Below are positions 1-8,016 of a stretch of DNA of 64,000 bases, in pieces. Source of the DNA: Paenibacillus sp. oral taxon 786 str. D14 (GTDB taxonomy: Bacteria > Bacillota > Bacilli > Paenibacillales > Paenibacillaceae); the NCBI RefSeq assembly GCF_000159955.1, contig NZ_GG695990.1, forward strand, positions 6,268 to 70,267, given 5' to 3'. How positions within the stretch are numbered: the stretch's first letter is position 1; every line of letters starts with the position of its first letter. The notes under the pieces were generated by a model. The model saw only the letters and a program-made list of their open reading frames with translations. It was not told the origin of the DNA and searched no databases. The translations under genes and the position numbers were made by a program.

Positions 1-34
1 CTGATCTCGCATGAGATTTCGATGCTGCCAGGGG

Positions 35-60
35 CGGGCCTTATGAGCCCGTCTTTTTTT
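35..60 (+). terminator. Rho-independent terminator or attenuator before the permease genes
   Basis: A five-base-pair stem (CGGGC/GCCCG, 35-39 with 47-51) is followed by a T-run. It sits 40 bases upstream of the first permease gene. In such sugar operons the binding-protein gene usually precedes the permeases, so this may be an intra-operon attenuator, but the upstream gene is outside the window. Confidence 0.6.
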
Positions 61-98
61 CCCAATACTCTAGCACAAGTTGGTTTGGAGGAGAAATC

Positions 99-1037
99 AT
101 GCAGAATGAACCCGTGTTAGGAACCAAAGCAGTTAAAAGAAGCGCGTTGTCTAAGAACGTCAAAGATCATTTGGTGGCGTACAGCTTCATTGCCCCCAAC
201 TTCATCGGCTTTGCCGTGTTTACGCTGGTGCCGATGGTTTATGCGTTTGTACTCGCTTTTGTGAAATGGGACGGGGCTAACCCGATGGAGTACGTGGGAT
301 TGCGTAACTTCTCTCGTCTGTTGCAGGACAGCACCTTTCACAAAGCGTTCTGGAACACCATTATTTATACGATTGGCGTGGTGCCGTTAACGATGGTTTG
401 TGCGCTGGCGCTGGCGATCCTGCTCAATCAGAAGCTGTTTGGCCGCAACTTTATGCGGACCGTGTTCTTCTTCCCCTATGTCGCTTCACTGGTTGCCGTG
501 GCAGCCGTTTGGAATTTCGTGTTCAGCCCCACGATGGGGCCGGTGAACAATCTGCTGCACTCGATTACCGGCATCCCCATTGAGGATTTGCCTCGCTGGG
601 CGGCAGATAAAGATTGGGCGATGTTTACGGTCATTCTTTTTACAGTGTGGAAAAATATGGGTTACTACATGGTCATTTATTTGGCAGGTTTGCAGGGAGT
701 AAATCCCGAGCTGTATGAAGCTGCCGAGCTGGACGGGGCCGGTCCTTGGAAAAGATTCGTCAACGTGACGATCCCGCAGCTGGCACCTACCACGTTCTTT
801 GTCCTGATGATCCTGATCATCAATTCGTTTAAAGTGTACGACATCTTTATCAACCTGTTTGCCGGTGCTGATAATCAGCTGAACAACTCGACCCGGGTAC
901 TTGTCTATCAAATCTATAATACCGCGTTCCGCTCGCTGGATTACGGGTACGCCAGCGCTATGGCGATCGTGCTGTTCCTGCTCGTTCTGGGGATCACCTT
1001 GATTCAATTTCAGGGCGAGAAGAAGTACGGTCAATAG
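99..1037 (+). CDS. Sugar ABC transporter permease, MalF/UgpA type
   Basis: This is an inner-membrane permease of a binding-protein-dependent sugar importer. Its 312 residues give about six membrane helices. The cytoplasmic EAA loop that docks the ATPase is visible around residues 205-220 (YEAAELDGAGPWKRF). The ATG has a strong GGAGGAG site just upstream. It is followed at 12 bases by its partner permease and then by three polysaccharide-degrading enzymes, so the cargo is probably a uronate-containing oligosaccharide; that substrate is inference. The binding protein should lie upstream of the window, and no ATPase is encoded nearby, so a shared MsmX-type ATPase is likely. Confidence 0.92.
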   Translation: MQNEPVLGTKAVKRSALSKNVKDHLVAYSFIAPNFIGFAVFTLVPMVYAFVLAFVKWDGANPMEYVGLRNFSRLLQDSTFHKAFWNTIIYTIGVVPLTMVCALALAILLNQKLFGRNFMRTVFFFPYVASLVAVAAVWNFVFSPTMGPVNNLLHSITGIPIEDLPRWAADKDWAMFTVILFTVWKNMGYYMVIYLAGLQGVNPELYEAAELDGAGPWKRFVNVTIPQLAPTTFFVLMILIINSFKVYDIFINLFAGADNQLNNSTRVLVYQIYNTAFRSLDYGYASAMAIVLFLLVLGITLIQFQGEKKYGQ

Positions 1038-1049
1038 GAGGATGCAAAA

Positions 1050-1889
1050 ATGACAGGAGCTAACAAACAAGTCAAAGTCGTTGCCAAGATTTTTGCGTAC
1101 CTGGTGCTCGCGGTCGTTGTGCTGTGCATGCTTGTTCCCTATGCGTGGATGCTGTCTTCCTCGCTTAAATTAAATAAGGATGTGTTCTCGTTCCCGATGC
1201 AGTGGATCCCGGATGCTCCAAGGTGGCAGAACTACGTGGAAATCTGGACGCGGATCCCGCTCGGCCGGTTTATATACAACACGGCGAAGCTGTCGGTGAT
1301 CGTCACTTTGCTTCAGCTGCTGACTTCCAGCTTTGCGGCGTATGCTTTCTCGAAGCTGCGGTTCAAAGGGAGACATGCGCTGTTTCTTGGCTATATTGCC
1401 ACCATCGCCATTCCGTGGCAGGCCTACATGGTTCCGCAGTTTATCATGATGCGCTCCATGGGGTTAAACAACACCCATCTTGCGATTATTTTTCTGCAGG
1501 CGTTCTCGGCCTTTGGCGTGTTCTTGATGCGCCAGTTCTATCAAGGCATCCCGGATGAGCTCTGCGAAGCGGCGCGCATTGACGGATTAAACGAATACGG
1601 GATCTGGGCGAAAATCATGCTTCCGCTCTCGAAGCCGGCGCTGTCCACGCTGACGATCTTCACGTTCGTCAATACGTGGAACGATTTCCTCGGGCCGATG
1701 ATTTACCTGACCAAGACGGAACTCAAAACGATCCAAATCGGGCTGCGGATGTTCATTACGCAGTATTCCGCTGAATATGGCTTAATTATGGCCGCCAGCG
1801 TCATTTCTATCATTCCGGTGCTGATCGTCTTCCTGGCGCTGCAAAAATATTTCGTGCAGGGCGTGGCCTCGTCCGGTATTAAGGGGTAA
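1050..1889 (+). CDS. Sugar ABC transporter permease, MalG/UgpE type
   Basis: This is the second membrane subunit of the importer. Its 279 residues hold about six membrane helices and an EAA loop near residue 170 (CEAARIDGLNEYG). The C-terminus ends in the usual KYFVQG(V)-type tail of carbohydrate permeases. The ribosome site AGGAGG overlaps the end of the preceding permease gene, so the two are translated together. It probably forms a heterodimer with the upstream permease. Confidence 0.92.
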   Translation: MTGANKQVKVVAKIFAYLVLAVVVLCMLVPYAWMLSSSLKLNKDVFSFPMQWIPDAPRWQNYVEIWTRIPLGRFIYNTAKLSVIVTLLQLLTSSFAAYAFSKLRFKGRHALFLGYIATIAIPWQAYMVPQFIMMRSMGLNNTHLAIIFLQAFSAFGVFLMRQFYQGIPDELCEAARIDGLNEYGIWAKIMLPLSKPALSTLTIFTFVNTWNDFLGPMIYLTKTELKTIQIGLRMFITQYSAEYGLIMAASVISIIPVLIVFLALQKYFVQGVASSGIKG

Positions 1890-1924
1890 TAGATCATGGT
1901 CCCGGATAAAAAGGAGTTGAGGAA

Positions 1925-3808
1925 ATGAAAGTAACGGTTAATGCTCCGCTCCAAACGCGCAGCGATATGGTGAACGTTTTGGAAGAGCTGGTGCGTCCCC
2001 TTCGGCCGTTCTATAGCGAAGGCGGCGCCCGGCTTGTGCTTGGCAAGAGCGGGGTGTCCTACCCGGCGGCTGTAGCGGAGATGGAAGGGTTCTCCCGGGT
2101 GCTGTGGGGATTGGTGCCGCTGCTTGCCGGCGGCGGCAGCAGTGAGTTATGGGACGTCGTCCTGGACGGCATTCGCTGCGGCACGAACCCGGAGCATCAG
2201 GAGTATTGGGGCGAGGTTGGCGATTATGATCAACGGCTCGTGGAGATGGCGGTTTTTGGATTTGCACTGGCGTTGATCCCGGAACACATCTGGGAACCGC
2301 TTCGCCCGGAAGAGCGTGACCGGCTGTACAGCTGGCTGAATCAGATGAACCAGCATCCTTGTTACGATTGCAATTGGTTGTTCTTTAACGTACTGGTGAA
2401 TGTGGGCTTCCGCAAAGCCGGCTTGCCTTACGATACGGAGCAGCTGGAGCGGAATTTGGACCGGCTGGACGCGTTTTATCTGGAGGACGGCTGGTACAGC
2501 GACGGTGTCGGGGGACACAGCGACTATTACGTCCCGTTTGCCTTTCACTATTACGGGCTGCTCTATGCGCGTATCATGGAAGAGGAAGATCCGCAGCGTT
2601 CGCAAGTGTATAAAGAGCGGGCCGCGTTGTTCGCCGACGATTTTCTCGCTTGGTTCGCCCCAGACGGGGCAGCGCTGCCGTACGGACGCAGCTTAACCTA
2701 CCGTTTCGCCCAATCCGCCTTCTGGAGCGCACTGGCTTATGCCGGTGTGGACGTGTTGCCAATGGGGGTATTAAAGGGGCTGGTGCTGCGCAATTTGCGC
2801 TGGTGGTTAAGCCAGCCCATTCGCAGTTCCGAGGGGCTGCTTACGGTGGGTTACGCTTATCCAAACCTGGTGATGGCGGAGAACTACAATTCGCCCGGTT
2901 CGCCGTATTGGGCGCTGAAAGCGTTTCTGCCGCTGGCATTGCCGGAGGACCATCCATTCTGGACGGCGGAGGAGCTGCCGCTGCCGGAGCTGCCGGCGCT
3001 GAAGGTCCAGCGCCCGGCGCATCTTGTGCTGGCCCGCGATCCTGCGACCGGTCATGTAGCGGCCTTCAACACCGGCCATCGCGGCACGAACGAGCACACC
3101 CATACCTCGGCCAAATACGAGAAACTTGTGTATTCCACCGGGTTCGGGTTTAGTGTGCCGCGCGCGGAGTGGGGCTTGTCCCAAGGCGCGTTTGACTCCA
3201 TGCTGGCGCTCAGCGAAAAGGGAGATAACCTGTACCGGGTAAGACGCCGGAACTTGGACACGTCAATTCAGGATAACGTGCTGTATGCGTTATGGAAACC
3301 TTGGTCTGACGTAGAGGTGCGCTCCTGGATCGTTGCCGGACTCCCCTGGCATGTGCGGATTCATCGCATCGAGACGAAACGACCGCTCGACATCGCGGAG
3401 GGAGGATTCGCGCTGGGGGTGGAAACGGAGTTGACGGAGTGGATCGAGGGGACGGAACGGACAGGGCTGGTGGAGCTAAAAGAGAAGAGTGGAGAGGGCC
3501 GGATCGCTGCGGGAGCAGCAAGCCCCTTTGGAGCCAGCGGGGTGCAAAGCTTGCTTGGCTTCGAATCGGTCGAGCTGATTCGCCCGAACGCCAATACCAA
3601 TGTTCTGTATCCTCGCACTGTTCTTCCCACGCTCCTCGCTTCCCTGGAACCGGGGGTACACCTGCTCGCGTCGGCGGTTTACGGCGATCCGTCGCCGGGA
3701 GCCTCATGGCAACCAATTACGCTTGATGCGTTAAACCTCGCGATAGGAGAGCGGGAGATCGTGATAACGACCTGCTCGGGGAACGAAATCCGTATTGAGC
3801 TGGCTTAG
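1925..3808 (+). CDS. DUF2264 family protein, probable carbohydrate-active enzyme
   Basis: The 627-residue protein matches my recollection of the DUF2264 family. Features are an N-terminal helical region with the HPCYDCNWLFFNV and DGWYSDGVGGHSDYY motifs (about residues 140-200), and a C-terminal beta-rich part from about residue 360. It has no signal peptide, so it should act in the cytoplasm on imported oligosaccharides. The family is often found with lyases and GH88/GH105 hydrolases and has an (alpha/alpha)-toroid appearance, but its reaction is not established to my knowledge. It lies between the permeases and a heparinase-like lyase in one operon. The start has a GGAGTTGAGG-type site. Confidence 0.8.
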   Translation: MKVTVNAPLQTRSDMVNVLEELVRPLRPFYSEGGARLVLGKSGVSYPAAVAEMEGFSRVLWGLVPLLAGGGSSELWDVVLDGIRCGTNPEHQEYWGEVGDYDQRLVEMAVFGFALALIPEHIWEPLRPEERDRLYSWLNQMNQHPCYDCNWLFFNVLVNVGFRKAGLPYDTEQLERNLDRLDAFYLEDGWYSDGVGGHSDYYVPFAFHYYGLLYARIMEEEDPQRSQVYKERAALFADDFLAWFAPDGAALPYGRSLTYRFAQSAFWSALAYAGVDVLPMGVLKGLVLRNLRWWLSQPIRSSEGLLTVGYAYPNLVMAENYNSPGSPYWALKAFLPLALPEDHPFWTAEELPLPELPALKVQRPAHLVLARDPATGHVAAFNTGHRGTNEHTHTSAKYEKLVYSTGFGFSVPRAEWGLSQGAFDSMLALSEKGDNLYRVRRRNLDTSIQDNVLYALWKPWSDVEVRSWIVAGLPWHVRIHRIETKRPLDIAEGGFALGVETELTEWIEGTERTGLVELKEKSGEGRIAAGAASPFGASGVQSLLGFESVELIRPNANTNVLYPRTVLPTLLASLEPGVHLLASAVYGDPSPGASWQPITLDALNLAIGEREIVITTCSGNEIRIELA

Positions 3809-3850
3809 TCAACGCCGCTGTTTTGGGCTGCGGTGGAAGGAGGAATGCTG

Positions 3851-5671
3851 ATGAACGTTCGCGAGGGCTGGGAGCAGCTGGCCGAAAGCCTGATCCCTTT
3901 GAAGGCTGATGATTACTATCCGCACGGCAGCGGGCTGGCGTTTTGGGAATCGCTGCGCGAGGCGCCGGAGGCCCGGGCCGAGCTTGAAGTGATCCGGAGC
4001 GAGGGGGAGCGGCTGCTGAAGTCCCCAGCGGAAGAGCTGACCTATTCGTTGTTTTCTTTATTTGCCGTTCAGGGTTCGCGGCTGGAGTATGAGCGGGTGT
4101 ATTTTGAGAAGCGGCGGCGGCTCAACACCTTCGCCTTTCTGTCGCTGCTTGAACCGGAGTCGGCGGCGTACGAAGCGGCGCTGCGGGATGCCATCTGGGC
4201 GATCTGCAGCGAGTTTACCTGGTGCTTGCCCGCGCATGTGGATGCGAAGCGTCCGGTCTCGGAGACCATCGACCTGTTCTCGGCGGAGACGGGGTTTGCG
4301 CTAGCCGAGTTATCTTTGCTGCTAGGCACGCGTCTACCGGAGCTGCTGCGGGTGCGGATCGCCGAACTGGTGGATGAACGGTTGTTCCGGCCATTCCTTG
4401 AGAAAGGCCCTTACCATTGGGAGGAGCTGACGAACAACTGGTCGGCGGTTTGCGCTGGCTCGATTGGTTCGGCTGCGCTGCTGCTGATGACAGAACAGCG
4501 CGACCACGCCCGGCTGGCTCAGATTTTGGAGAAAACCGAGCGCAGCATGGGCTTCTATTTGCAAGGCTTCGGCGAGGATGGCGGTTGTCCGGAAGGGCTG
4601 GGATACTGGAACTACGGGTTTGGCTACTTTGTGTATTATGCCGACCTGCTGTTAAAGCGAAGCCGGGGGCAGCGGGATTGGTTCAGCGAGGATAAAGTGC
4701 GGCGAATTTCCGAGTTCCAGCAGAAGTGTTTTCTAGGCGGCCGGCTAGTCGCCAACTTCTCTGACGCGCTGCCGTACGGGAGCGTCCAGCCCGGGCTGTC
4801 GCATTACCTTGCGGAGCGGTATGAGGTAGTCGAGGCTCCGCCTGTCTTGCTCTATGCGGATTACCGCGAGGATCACTGCAGCCGCTGGGCGCCGGCGCTG
4901 CGCAACCTGATCTGGCGGGACCGCACTGCGGCAGGCCCGGCGGAGTGGAGAGACGGCGACTTTTGGTTTGAAGACGCCGGCTGGCTGATCTCGCGAATTA
5001 CTGCCGCAGGGGATACGTTTGGTTTTGCCGCAAAAGGCGGGCACAACGGCGAATCGCATAACCACAACGACCTGGGCCATTTCATGCTGGCGGGCGGAGG
5101 CGCGTTTTTCCTGTCCGATCTCGGGTGCGGGGAGTATACGCGGGATTACTTTGGCGAGGGCAGGTATCGTTATGACTGTAACGGCTCACAAGGGCATTCC
5201 GTGCCGATCATCAACGGCTGCGTGCAGCGGGAGGGACAGGAAAGGGCAGCGTCGAAGCTTCGCTGCGACATGACTGCGGAGGCATGCGAGTTCGCCTTGG
5301 AGTTGTCCAGCGCCTATGAGGATGATAATCTGCAGTCTTTTAACCGAAGTTGGATTTGGAACAAGACGGAGCTGCCCAGCTTAACGCTTCGAGACGATTT
5401 TCGCTTTGCAGAAGCGCCGGAAAGTCTGGTTGAGCGGTTCGTTAGCCCAATTCAGCCGGAGATGACCCGCCCGGGGCAGCTTCGCCTTGTCCGCGGTCAG
5501 TTCGCGCTGGAACTGAACTATGACCCGTATCAGCTGGAGGCGGAGATGGAGGAACGGACCTACCGGGATCATTACGGGAAGGATGCGGTTTGGTACGCGT
5601 TAGATTTTCGGGTCAAGCAGCCGGAAGCGGGTTTTGGCGTGGAGCTTCTGTTTAAATTCGCTCGGCAATAA
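3851..5671 (+). CDS. Heparinase II/III family protein
   Basis: This is a probable polysaccharide lyase or lyase-like enzyme of the heparinase II/III superfamily (606 residues). The N-terminal two thirds are alpha-helical. The C-terminal beta-domain begins near residue 390 with the signature GGHNGESHNHNDLGHF, rich in His and Asn as in the family active site. No signal peptide is seen, which suggests oligosaccharide cleavage inside the cell. I place the start at ATG 3851 because AAGGAGG at 3837-3843 is 7 bases away; the ATG at 3845 and GTG at 3833 are too close to it. The next gene is GH88, which removes the unsaturated uronate such lyases create. Confidence 0.85.
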   Translation: MNVREGWEQLAESLIPLKADDYYPHGSGLAFWESLREAPEARAELEVIRSEGERLLKSPAEELTYSLFSLFAVQGSRLEYERVYFEKRRRLNTFAFLSLLEPESAAYEAALRDAIWAICSEFTWCLPAHVDAKRPVSETIDLFSAETGFALAELSLLLGTRLPELLRVRIAELVDERLFRPFLEKGPYHWEELTNNWSAVCAGSIGSAALLLMTEQRDHARLAQILEKTERSMGFYLQGFGEDGGCPEGLGYWNYGFGYFVYYADLLLKRSRGQRDWFSEDKVRRISEFQQKCFLGGRLVANFSDALPYGSVQPGLSHYLAERYEVVEAPPVLLYADYREDHCSRWAPALRNLIWRDRTAAGPAEWRDGDFWFEDAGWLISRITAAGDTFGFAAKGGHNGESHNHNDLGHFMLAGGGAFFLSDLGCGEYTRDYFGEGRYRYDCNGSQGHSVPIINGCVQREGQERAASKLRCDMTAEACEFALELSSAYEDDNLQSFNRSWIWNKTELPSLTLRDDFRFAEAPESLVERFVSPIQPEMTRPGQLRLVRGQFALELNYDPYQLEAEMEERTYRDHYGKDAVWYALDFRVKQPEAGFGVELLFKFARQ

Positions 5672-5694
5672 GGAGAATGGAGGAACGAGGTCAT

Positions 5695-6837
5695 ATGCAT
5701 ATGGGAAACGAAAGGGCATGGGTGGAAGAGGCCTGGACGAAGTCGCTGGACAAAACGCTGCGGAACACGGCGAGAATTGGCTCCGGGTTTCCGCACGCCA
5801 GCAAGGGCGGGGTCTACGATCTGGCTGAGCCGGCCTGGTGGACGGCGGGGTTCTGGCCGGGGCTGCTGTGGCTGCTGTATGAAGGAAGCGGCCGGGAGGA
5901 ATTGAAAGCGCTGGCACAAGCATGCGAAGCCAAGCTGGATGAGGTGCTGGACGGTTACGTGCGGCTGGATCACGATTTGGGATTCATGTGGACGCTGACC
6001 AGCATCGCTTCCTATAAGCTGACGGGGAATGAAACCTCACGGCTGCGGGCACTGAAGGCGGCGAACTATTTGGCGGCGCGCTTTAACCTGAAGGGGCGTT
6101 ACATTCGAGCCTGGAATCCGTGGACGGAAGGGGAGCGGAACGAAGGCTGGGCAATCATCGATTGTTGCATGAACCTGCCGCTCTTGTTCTGGGCATCCCG
6201 GGAGAGCGGCGATCCCCGGTTCGCGCATGTTGCCGAAGCGCATTTGGACACCGTGCTCCATCATTTTGTCCGCAATGACGGCTCGGTCTATCATATCGTG
6301 GTCTTTGACCCGGTCACAGGCGAGCGGGTTGGGCCGCAAGGCGGCCAAGGCTACGCGCCGGAGTCGGCCTGGTCGCGCGGGGCTGCCTGGGCAATCTACG
6401 GCTTGACGCTGGGCTTCCACCACACCGGTAAGCCGGAGTATCTGTCCGCCGCGAAGCGGGCGGCGGATTTCTTCCTCAGCCAGCTGCCGGACGATCAGGT
6501 GCCGGCTTGGGATTTCCGCGCGCCGGAAGAGCTGCGCGAGCTGCGGGACTCGTCCGCCGGTGCCTGCGCGGCCAGCGGGCTGTTGCTGCTGGCGGAGAAG
6601 CTTGGCGGCGAAGGAACGGCCGCTACCAAGTACCGCGAAGCCGGCGAACGCATTCTGGAGTCGCTGTACGATAACTACGGCGCGTGGGACGACCCGGCGG
6701 AAGAGGGGCTGATCCTGCACGGGACGAGCAACTACCCGCAGGGGACGAACATCGACGTTCCGCTGATTTACGGCGATTATTTCTTTGTGGAAGGGCTCGC
6801 CCGGCTGAAGGGCGGCGGGCCGACGTATTGGGAATGA
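5695..6837 (+). CDS. Glycoside hydrolase family 88, unsaturated glucuronyl hydrolase
   Basis: The protein of about 380 residues is an (alpha/alpha)6 hydrolase that removes the 4,5-unsaturated uronic acid from lyase-generated oligosaccharides. The family's two catalytic aspartates fit the Asp in DHDLGFMWTLTS (about residue 92) and the Asp in GWAIIDCCMNLPLL (about 155). C-terminal GTSNYPQG and DVPLIYGDYFF motifs are typical. In-frame starts exist at 5677, 5695 and 5701. The ribosome site lies at 5679-5690, so 5695 or 5701 is preferred. It is the last gene of the operon and is followed by a strong terminator. Confidence 0.9.
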   Translation: MHMGNERAWVEEAWTKSLDKTLRNTARIGSGFPHASKGGVYDLAEPAWWTAGFWPGLLWLLYEGSGREELKALAQACEAKLDEVLDGYVRLDHDLGFMWTLTSIASYKLTGNETSRLRALKAANYLAARFNLKGRYIRAWNPWTEGERNEGWAIIDCCMNLPLLFWASRESGDPRFAHVAEAHLDTVLHHFVRNDGSVYHIVVFDPVTGERVGPQGGQGYAPESAWSRGAAWAIYGLTLGFHHTGKPEYLSAAKRAADFFLSQLPDDQVPAWDFRAPEELRELRDSSAGACAASGLLLLAEKLGGEGTAATKYREAGERILESLYDNYGAWDDPAEEGLILHGTSNYPQGTNIDVPLIYGDYFFVEGLARLKGGGPTYWE

Positions 6838-6854
6838 GGCGGACGCAGATATGA

Positions 6855-6913
6855 AAACAGGGTTGCTATACAATCGCATCTGATAGCGATTGGAGCAACC
6901 CTGTTTATTTTTT
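6855..6913 (+). terminator. Strong terminator at the end of the glycan operon
   Basis: A 13-base-pair inverted repeat (6855-6867 with 6894-6906, AAACAGGGTTGCT) is followed by a T-rich run. It lies between convergent genes; its A-rich other side may let it also serve the opposite-strand regulator. Confidence 0.85.
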
Positions 6914-6920
6914 TCTATGC

Positions 6921-7829
6921 CTATTTCTCTACATAAAACACTTCTGCGCTTGGATGCTCACCATAATTGCCAAAGCCCTTGCCAAACAACGTCAAGCCGC
7001 CCGGATAACGGGCGTCCGGCTCCACGGATAAGCGGAGCGTCCATTGCTTCTGCCGAATGTCAATGTCGTGAAGGGTGACGTCGGACATCTTCAAGCCGTC
7101 CATGTACGTACCGTCTGCCGTAATGCGCAGCCGTTTCAGCAGCCCATATTGATTCGCTTGTCTTGGCCACCACTCCGGGGTATATTTTCCCGGCTGCTCC
7201 CCGTAATCGCCAGGGCTCGTCCAGGTGCCCAAAAGCTTGCCGTTTAAGGTAAACGTAATATCCGATGGATAATCGTCCTTCGTTCCCGGGGCTTCGGACG
7301 CGATTTCCATCGTAAAGACCAGCTCCTCGGGCTTCTGGGAGGACAGCAAGTAATTGGGGGATTTGTATTCGATATATCCCGTACCAAACCATAGAATCGC
7401 AGCATGAATCCGTTCCGGGTCCCAGAAGTACCGGGGATCGTCAAAGCTTCCGATGATCTTGTCGGTCGTTGCGATGCCACAGGTTGGCTCGATGTGAAAA
7501 TCGGAGTAATGGCCTACCGGAATTTCAACCCGGTAGCTCTTGCGCTCGGCTGCCGCCTGCGCCGGAAACTGGATTTCTGCGCCGGAGACAGCAAGCGAGC
7601 AAATCTTCTGCAGGCCGCTCTTGCCGGGTGCCATATGGGTGGCGACTAGTCCGCATTCAGACAGCTTGCGCACATGCATGGTCATGATCGCGCTGGACAG
7701 CCCGACCGCAGCGGCTAACTCCTTAATGTTCATCGGGCGGTTGGCTAACAGACGCAGAATATGCAGACGAACTGGACTTGCCAGTGCCTCATACACGGGC
7801 AGCGATTGTTCAGATAAATCAAGCTTCAA
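6921..7829 (-). CDS. ArsR-family regulator with large C-terminal sensor domain
   Basis: The 302-residue protein has an ArsR-type winged helix at residues 10-75 (ASPVRLHILRLLANRPMNI, then AAAVGLSSAIMTMHVRKLSECGLV). A 220-residue beta-rich C-terminal domain follows, which I do not recognise. It is probably a ligand sensor and resembles a carbohydrate-binding fold in its density of aromatic residues. The gene is divergent from a GH51 arabinofuranosidase. A TTAAT-N6-ATTAA site overlaps a possible -10 (TATAAT on the minus strand, 7863-7868). It is therefore inferred to repress itself and the arabinofuranosidase gene. The length is well above the roughly 100 residues of classical ArsR proteins. Confidence 0.8.
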   Translation of the reverse strand: MKLDLSEQSLPVYEALASPVRLHILRLLANRPMNIKELAAAVGLSSAIMTMHVRKLSECGLVATHMAPGKSGLQKICSLAVSGAEIQFPAQAAAERKSYRVEIPVGHYSDFHIEPTCGIATTDKIIGSFDDPRYFWDPERIHAAILWFGTGYIEYKSPNYLLSSQKPEELVFTMEIASEAPGTKDDYPSDITFTLNGKLLGTWTSPGDYGEQPGKYTPEWWPRQANQYGLLKRLRITADGTYMDGLKMSDVTLHDIDIRQKQWTLRLSVEPDARYPGGLTLFGKGFGNYGEHPSAEVFYVEK

Positions 7830-7856
7830 GATGCCTTCACCTCACCCGAATTTTAG

Positions 7857-7872
7857 TTAATCATTATATTAA
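7857..7872. promoter_or_regulatory. Candidate operator copy 1 (TTAAT-N6-ATTAA)
   Basis: TTAATCATTATATTAA is a 16-base partial dyad and matches 14 of 16 bases with the site at 7982-7997. It overlaps a TATAAT that would serve the minus-strand regulator gene, suggesting autoregulation. Confidence 0.6.
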
Positions 7873-7887
7873 TGAGAAATGTATTGT

Positions 7888-7916
7888 TTGACAAGCATCT
7901 TCCATGTAGTTATAAA
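7888..7916 (+). promoter_or_regulatory. Upstream sigma-A-type promoter toward the arabinofuranosidase gene
   Basis: TTGACA (7888-7893), a 17-base spacer and TATAAA (7911-7916) form a near-consensus promoter reading toward the GH51 gene. Confidence 0.6.
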
Positions 7917-7930
7917 ATTTGGTAGAATAA

Positions 7931-7960
7931 TTGACGGGGTTATGGTCGTTTGCCTATAAT
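7931..7960 (+). promoter_or_regulatory. Second sigma-A-type promoter toward the arabinofuranosidase gene
   Basis: TTGACG (7931-7936), an 18-base spacer and TATAAT (7955-7960) form a good promoter 57 bases before the start codon. The downstream operator copy at 7982 would lie in the initially transcribed region. Confidence 0.65.
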
Positions 7961-7981
7961 ATTAAGTAAGTAGTTATTTAA

Positions 7982-7997
7982 TTAATATTTATATTAA
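7982..7997. promoter_or_regulatory. Candidate operator copy 2 (TTAAT-N6-ATTAA)
   Basis: TTAATATTTATATTAA lies between the promoter and the ribosome site of the GH51 gene. Together with the copy at 7857 it brackets both promoters, as expected for a repressor controlling a divergent pair. Confidence 0.6.
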
Positions 7998-8016
7998 CTA
8001 AGGAGTGAAATGACAG

